Shown here piece after piece: positions 6,825 to 8,945 of a stretch of DNA of 8,945 nucleotides (position 1 is its first letter; each line of letters begins with the position of its first letter). The position numbers and the translations under genes are program-made. Below the pieces are notes generated by a model. It had not been told where the DNA came from and did no database searches. It worked only from the letters and a program-made list of their open reading frames with translations. Origin of the DNA: Actinobacteria bacterium 21-64-8. GTDB lineage: Bacteria > Actinomycetota > Acidimicrobiia > Acidimicrobiales > RAAP-2. The stretch covers positions 1 to 8,945 of the forward strand of contig NCBD01000032.1 of NCBI GenBank assembly GCA_002255315.1. The letters run 5' to 3'.

Positions 6825-8153
6825 GTGCGTTTTTTGTCGTACGACGAGGCACTGGCGTGGCTCGAAAATCACGTTGACTTTGAGCGCGTCGCTCCGAATC
6901 GTCAAGTTGAGCCGAGCTTGGCGCCGATCGTGGACACGCTGGCTTTGTTCGCTGATCCCCACCGCGACTACCCCAGCGTCCACATTACGGGTACGAACGG
7001 CAAAGGAACCACGACGACGTTGGCGAGTGCACTGCTACACGCGACGGGGCTACGAGTGGGGACGTTTACGAGTCCCGATCTGCACGCCGTGAATGAACGC
7101 ATCGCCGTTAATGGCGAACCTATTGATGACGCTGCCTTCATCGGACTCTTCGAGCGCTTGAGCGACGTCGAGCAGGTGAGCGGTATCGCCTTAACGCGGT
7201 TTGAACTTCTGACGGTCGCGGCGCTGCTGCACTTTTCGGACGAAGGCGTCGACGTCGCCGTGATCGAAGTGGGGATGGGCGGAACGTGGGATTCGACCAA
7301 CGTCATTGACGGCGACGTGAGCGTTCTGACCAACGTCGATCTCGATCACACGGCCGTGCTCGGCACCACGATTGGCGCGATTGCCCTCGACAAAGTGGGC
7401 ATATTTCGGGCGGGCGGTATCGCGATTGTGGGCACGACGAACGCCATCGTCGTCGAGATCGCCACCGAACGCGCTGCGCAGCTCGGTGCAGAATTTTGGC
7501 TGATGGGGGATCGTTTTTCACTTGAGCGAAATGATCTCGCCCTCGGTGGACGCGTCGTCACGGTGCGCACCCCCTTCGCGACCTACGAGGACGTGCTGGT
7601 CTCTCTTCACGGTATTCATCAAGGGGTCAACGCGGCGACCGCGATTACCGCCGCCGAGGCGTTTCTCGGGCGCGCGCTGGGCGAGGACGTCGTGCACTCA
7701 ACGCTGGCTCACGCGCGCATGCCGGGTCGCATGGAGGTGATCGCGAGAAATCCCACCGTGGTGGTCGACGGCGCGCACAATCCCGCTGGCATGCGAGCTC
7801 TCGTCGCGACACTTGACGGCGCCTTTGACATTCGCGGTGAGCGGCGTTGCGTGTTGGGCATGTTGACCGGTCGCGACCTCGACGACATGATCGCGCCCTT
7901 GCTAGGTGCGGGCTTCAGTGAGTTTCATTGTTGTGCGCCGAACTCGCCACGAGCCATGCCCGTCGACGACGTCGTCGCGGCCCTGCGTCGTTATGGTGCG
8001 ACGGCGATGCGTCATCCAAGTGGTGTGGCGGCGCTCGCGCACGCGAAGGAGCGATCGAGCGACGACGACCTAATCGTCGTCGCGGGAAGCCTCTACCTCG
8101 TCGCCGAAGTTCGCGGCGAAGTGCTGCACGTCGCGTCGCGTCACCGTTGGTAA
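6825..8153 (+). CDS. folC: Bifunctional folylpolyglutamate synthase / dihydrofolate synthase
   Basis: This 442-residue Mur-ligase-type enzyme joins glutamate to dihydropteroate and extends folate glutamate tails, using ATP in the cytosol. The P-loop GTNGKGTT is at residues 56-63, followed by FTSPDLHAVNERI (81-93), the IEVGMGGTWDSTNV block (147-160), LDHT (173-176) and DKVGIF (189-194), whose Lys190 is the likely carbamylated metal-site lysine. The adenine-side motif VDGAHNPAG begins at 314, and GIHQGVNA is at 263-270. Whether it does both reactions cannot be read with certainty. The GTG start fits the family's N-terminus (YDEALAWLEN), but no Shine-Dalgarno precedes it. It lies 3 bases after the clpX stop, so termination-reinitiation coupling is likely. 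In many Actinobacteria valS lies between clpX and folC; it is absent here. ndk follows after 21 bases. Confidence 0.95.
   Translation: MRFLSYDEALAWLENHVDFERVAPNRQVEPSLAPIVDTLALFADPHRDYPSVHITGTNGKGTTTTLASALLHATGLRVGTFTSPDLHAVNERIAVNGEPIDDAAFIGLFERLSDVEQVSGIALTRFELLTVAALLHFSDEGVDVAVIEVGMGGTWDSTNVIDGDVSVLTNVDLDHTAVLGTTIGAIALDKVGIFRAGGIAIVGTTNAIVVEIATERAAQLGAEFWLMGDRFSLERNDLALGGRVVTVRTPFATYEDVLVSLHGIHQGVNAATAITAAEAFLGRALGEDVVHSTLAHARMPGRMEVIARNPTVVVDGAHNPAGMRALVATLDGAFDIRGERRCVLGMLTGRDLDDMIAPLLGAGFSEFHCCAPNSPRAMPVDDVVAALRRYGATAMRHPSGVAALAHAKERSSDDDLIVVAGSLYLVAEVRGEVLHVASRHRW
8059..8083 (+). repeat. Ten-base-pair hairpin inside the 3' end of folC
   Basis: GCGACGACGA (8059-8068) is perfectly complementary to TCGTCGTCGC (8074-8083) around a five-base CCTAA loop. 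It arises from the codons for Asp-Asp-Asp-Leu-Ile-Val-Val, and no T-run follows. It may be only a by-product of GAC and GTC codons, though a role in folC-ndk mRNA stability is possible. Confidence 0.25.
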
Positions 8154-8160
8154 GACGAAC

Positions 8161-8166
8161 TAGGCT
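8161..8166 (+). promoter_or_regulatory. -10-like TAGGCT for ndk; probably leaderless transcript
   Basis: TAGGCT ends 8 bases before the ndk GTG at 8175. The bases between (GGCCCGTC) offer no Shine-Dalgarno, and a start of transcription 6-8 bases after the hexamer would fall on or next to the GTG. The layout copies that of tig. A clear -35 is not seen. Confidence 0.5.
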
Positions 8167-8174
8167 GGCCCGTC

Positions 8175-8276
8175 GTGGATAGAACGCTCATCATCGTAAA
8201 ACCCGACGGCGTGCAACGTGGTTTAGTGGGCGTCATTCTCGAACGTTTCGAAGCACGAGGACTGCGTCTCGTCGCG
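8175..8276 (+). CDS. ndk: Nucleoside diphosphate kinase, N-terminal fragment cut by contig junction
   Basis: From the GTG at 8175 the translation begins [19 protein letters not shown], the hallmark N-terminus of NDK, with the conserved Lys9 of the active site, and continues through [14 protein letters not shown]. Family likeness stops at about residue 34, of a normal length near 135-140. The catalytic histidine segment (NxxHGSD) never appears. The frame remains open to the window end but then only reads the antisense of an unrelated high-GC gene, so the tail is not real protein. Ndk moves the gamma-phosphate between nucleotides via a phosphohistidine. Position after folC agrees with actinobacterial gene order. 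The truncation is best explained by a chimeric assembly, not by gene decay, because the remaining codons are perfectly ordinary. Confidence 0.88.
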
Positions 8277-8282
8277 GGCGAG
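8268..8282. other. Probable chimeric junction (actinobacterial left, Gemmatimonadota-like right)
   Basis: NDK likeness on the plus strand runs to about 8276, and DUF4175-like likeness on the minus strand (HVQLLARD, from 8294 down to 8271) begins at the same place. The shared bases GTCGCG (8271-8276) satisfy both proteins and may be the short overlap that joined two unrelated sequences. GC content and codon choice change abruptly here, and two coding sequences are both cut at the same point in opposite directions. Confidence 0.8.
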
Positions 8283-8945
8283 GAGCTGCACGTGCACCGC
8301 GTCGCCGGCCTGCAGGGCGAACGTGCCGAGGTTGAGCATCACCGCCGTGGCGAACTCCGGTACCCCCGCGGCGAGCTTCTCCATCACGGGAAGCTCCGAA
8401 CGGCCGTCGCGCATCACCTTCCAGAGCTTGAGCGTCACCGACTGCAGCGCATGGTCGTCGCTGGCGAGCAACTGCAGTTCGACCTTGTCGGTCGCCTGAA
8501 CGAGCGAGTCGCTCGCCGGCGCGAGGATTTCGGCGCTGGGCGCGGAATCGGGCACCACCTCGACGACGAGCGGCGGCGGCACGTCGGCGATCGCCGTCGT
8601 GCGTCCGCGCGCGCTCCACGCCCAGCTGCCGCTCTCGCGCGGCGTCATGCGGCCGTTGAACCGGCGGTCGGCCGGCGCGAGGCGCACCGAGTCGCGTCCC
8701 TGCGCGAGCGTGACGCTCGCCAGCGGCTCCGAGGCGTGCCCGTCGATGCGCAGTTCCGTGCCACGTGGCACACGCAAGCCGGCGTCGCCGGGCAGCGTTT
8801 CCGTGGGCTTGTGCAGGTACGACGGATACACGGCCCGCACCGCGATATCGCCCAGGAACGGCCGGTCGACGACGCGCACCACCGCGGTGTCGCTCGTCGC
8901 GCGTCCATCGCTCGCCACGAGCGTCAGGTCGGCGTCGAGCGGTCC
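8271..8945 (-). CDS. DUF4175-like Ig-repeat protein, internal fragment
   Basis: The minus-strand frame is open from the window edge at 8945 and reads into [18 protein letters not shown], so the GTG at 8918 is an internal Val, not a start. Visible are beta-rich, Ig-like segments: [20 protein letters not shown], then [20 protein letters not shown], and a second module ending [16 protein letters not shown] recognise this style from DUF4175-type proteins of Gemmatimonadota, large membrane-anchored proteins with extracytoplasmic Ig-like parts; their function is not known to me. The formal stop at 8223 lies inside ndk, and the last 15 or so residues (from about ETQSSC) are antisense ndk. The fragment is therefore missing both ends. 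GC content and codon use are clearly higher than in the rest of the window. The coding call is secure, the family name moderately so. Confidence 0.7.

Noticed and set aside
8223..8918. Taking the minus-strand frame as a complete 231-residue gene with a GTG start and TAA stop
   Set aside because: The GTG is an internal valine, because the frame stays open to the window edge with matching family sequence. The stop lies in antisense ndk beyond the junction.
8277..8945. Plus-strand continuation of the ndk frame to the window end (possible Ndk fusion protein)
   Set aside because: After residue 34 it shows no NDK or other domain and is rich in Arg and His, as expected of the antisense of a high-GC gene.
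1..8945. CRISPR array, insertion sequence ends, integrase or toxin-antitoxin genes
   Set aside because: No regularly spaced direct repeats, terminal inverted repeats or transposase-like or toxin-like proteins were seen; apart from the junction the region is ordinary core-genome sequence.

Overview
The window is a bacterial contig piece made of two unlike parts. Positions 1 to about 8270 look like one actinobacterial genome. It is moderately GC-rich, with gene order tig-clpP-clpX-folC-ndk, a member of the mycothiol-dependent (TIGR03083-type) enzyme family, GTG starts, and TAGGCT/TAGGAT -10-like hexamers close to start codons. The protein sequences suggest class Acidimicrobiia rather than Mycobacterium or Streptomyces, but I cannot prove the class without a search. 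Positions about 8280 to 8945 have visibly higher GC and another codon style. They encode, on the minus strand, part of a DUF4175-like Ig-repeat protein of the kind I associate with Gemmatimonadota. The junction falls inside ndk after about 34 codons, so I read the window as a chimeric (misassembled) contig.

Layout. (1) 2-2524, plus strand: the 3' part of a multi-PAS hybrid sensor histidine kinase with a C-terminal receiver domain; its 5' end is off the window. (2) 2556-2633, minus strand: tRNA-Pro(UGG) with an encoded CCA end, convergent with the kinase. (3) 2701-3513, plus strand: a DinB/MDMPI-type metal enzyme of unknown substrate. (4) 3549-6821, plus strand: the protein quality-control group, trigger factor (tig), ClpP peptidase and ClpX unfoldase. 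(5) 6825-8153, plus strand: folylpolyglutamate/dihydrofolate synthase (folC), 3 nt after clpX. (6) 8175 to about 8276, plus strand: the first ~34 codons of nucleoside diphosphate kinase (ndk). (7) About 8280-8945, minus strand: a DUF4175-like fragment open at both ends.

How the genes work together. Trigger factor receives nascent chains at the ribosome exit tunnel, while ClpX recognises and unfolds substrates and feeds them to the ClpP chamber. These three genes are commonly clustered. FolC (folate polyglutamylation) and Ndk (NTP balance) are housekeeping genes that follow clpX in many Actinobacteria, often with valS in between; valS is absent here. Exact TAGGCT motifs lie just upstream of the starts of the TIGR03083-type gene, tig and ndk, and a TAGGAT lies upstream of clpX. 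At tig and ndk the motif is only 10 and 8 nt from the start codon with no Shine-Dalgarno sequence, which suggests leaderless transcripts.

I found no convincing new biological system, mobile element or CRISPR array. No gene-free stretch exceeds 300 bases; the longest is about 180 bases around the tRNA. The main points for a reader are the chimeric junction and the start-proximal promoter pattern.
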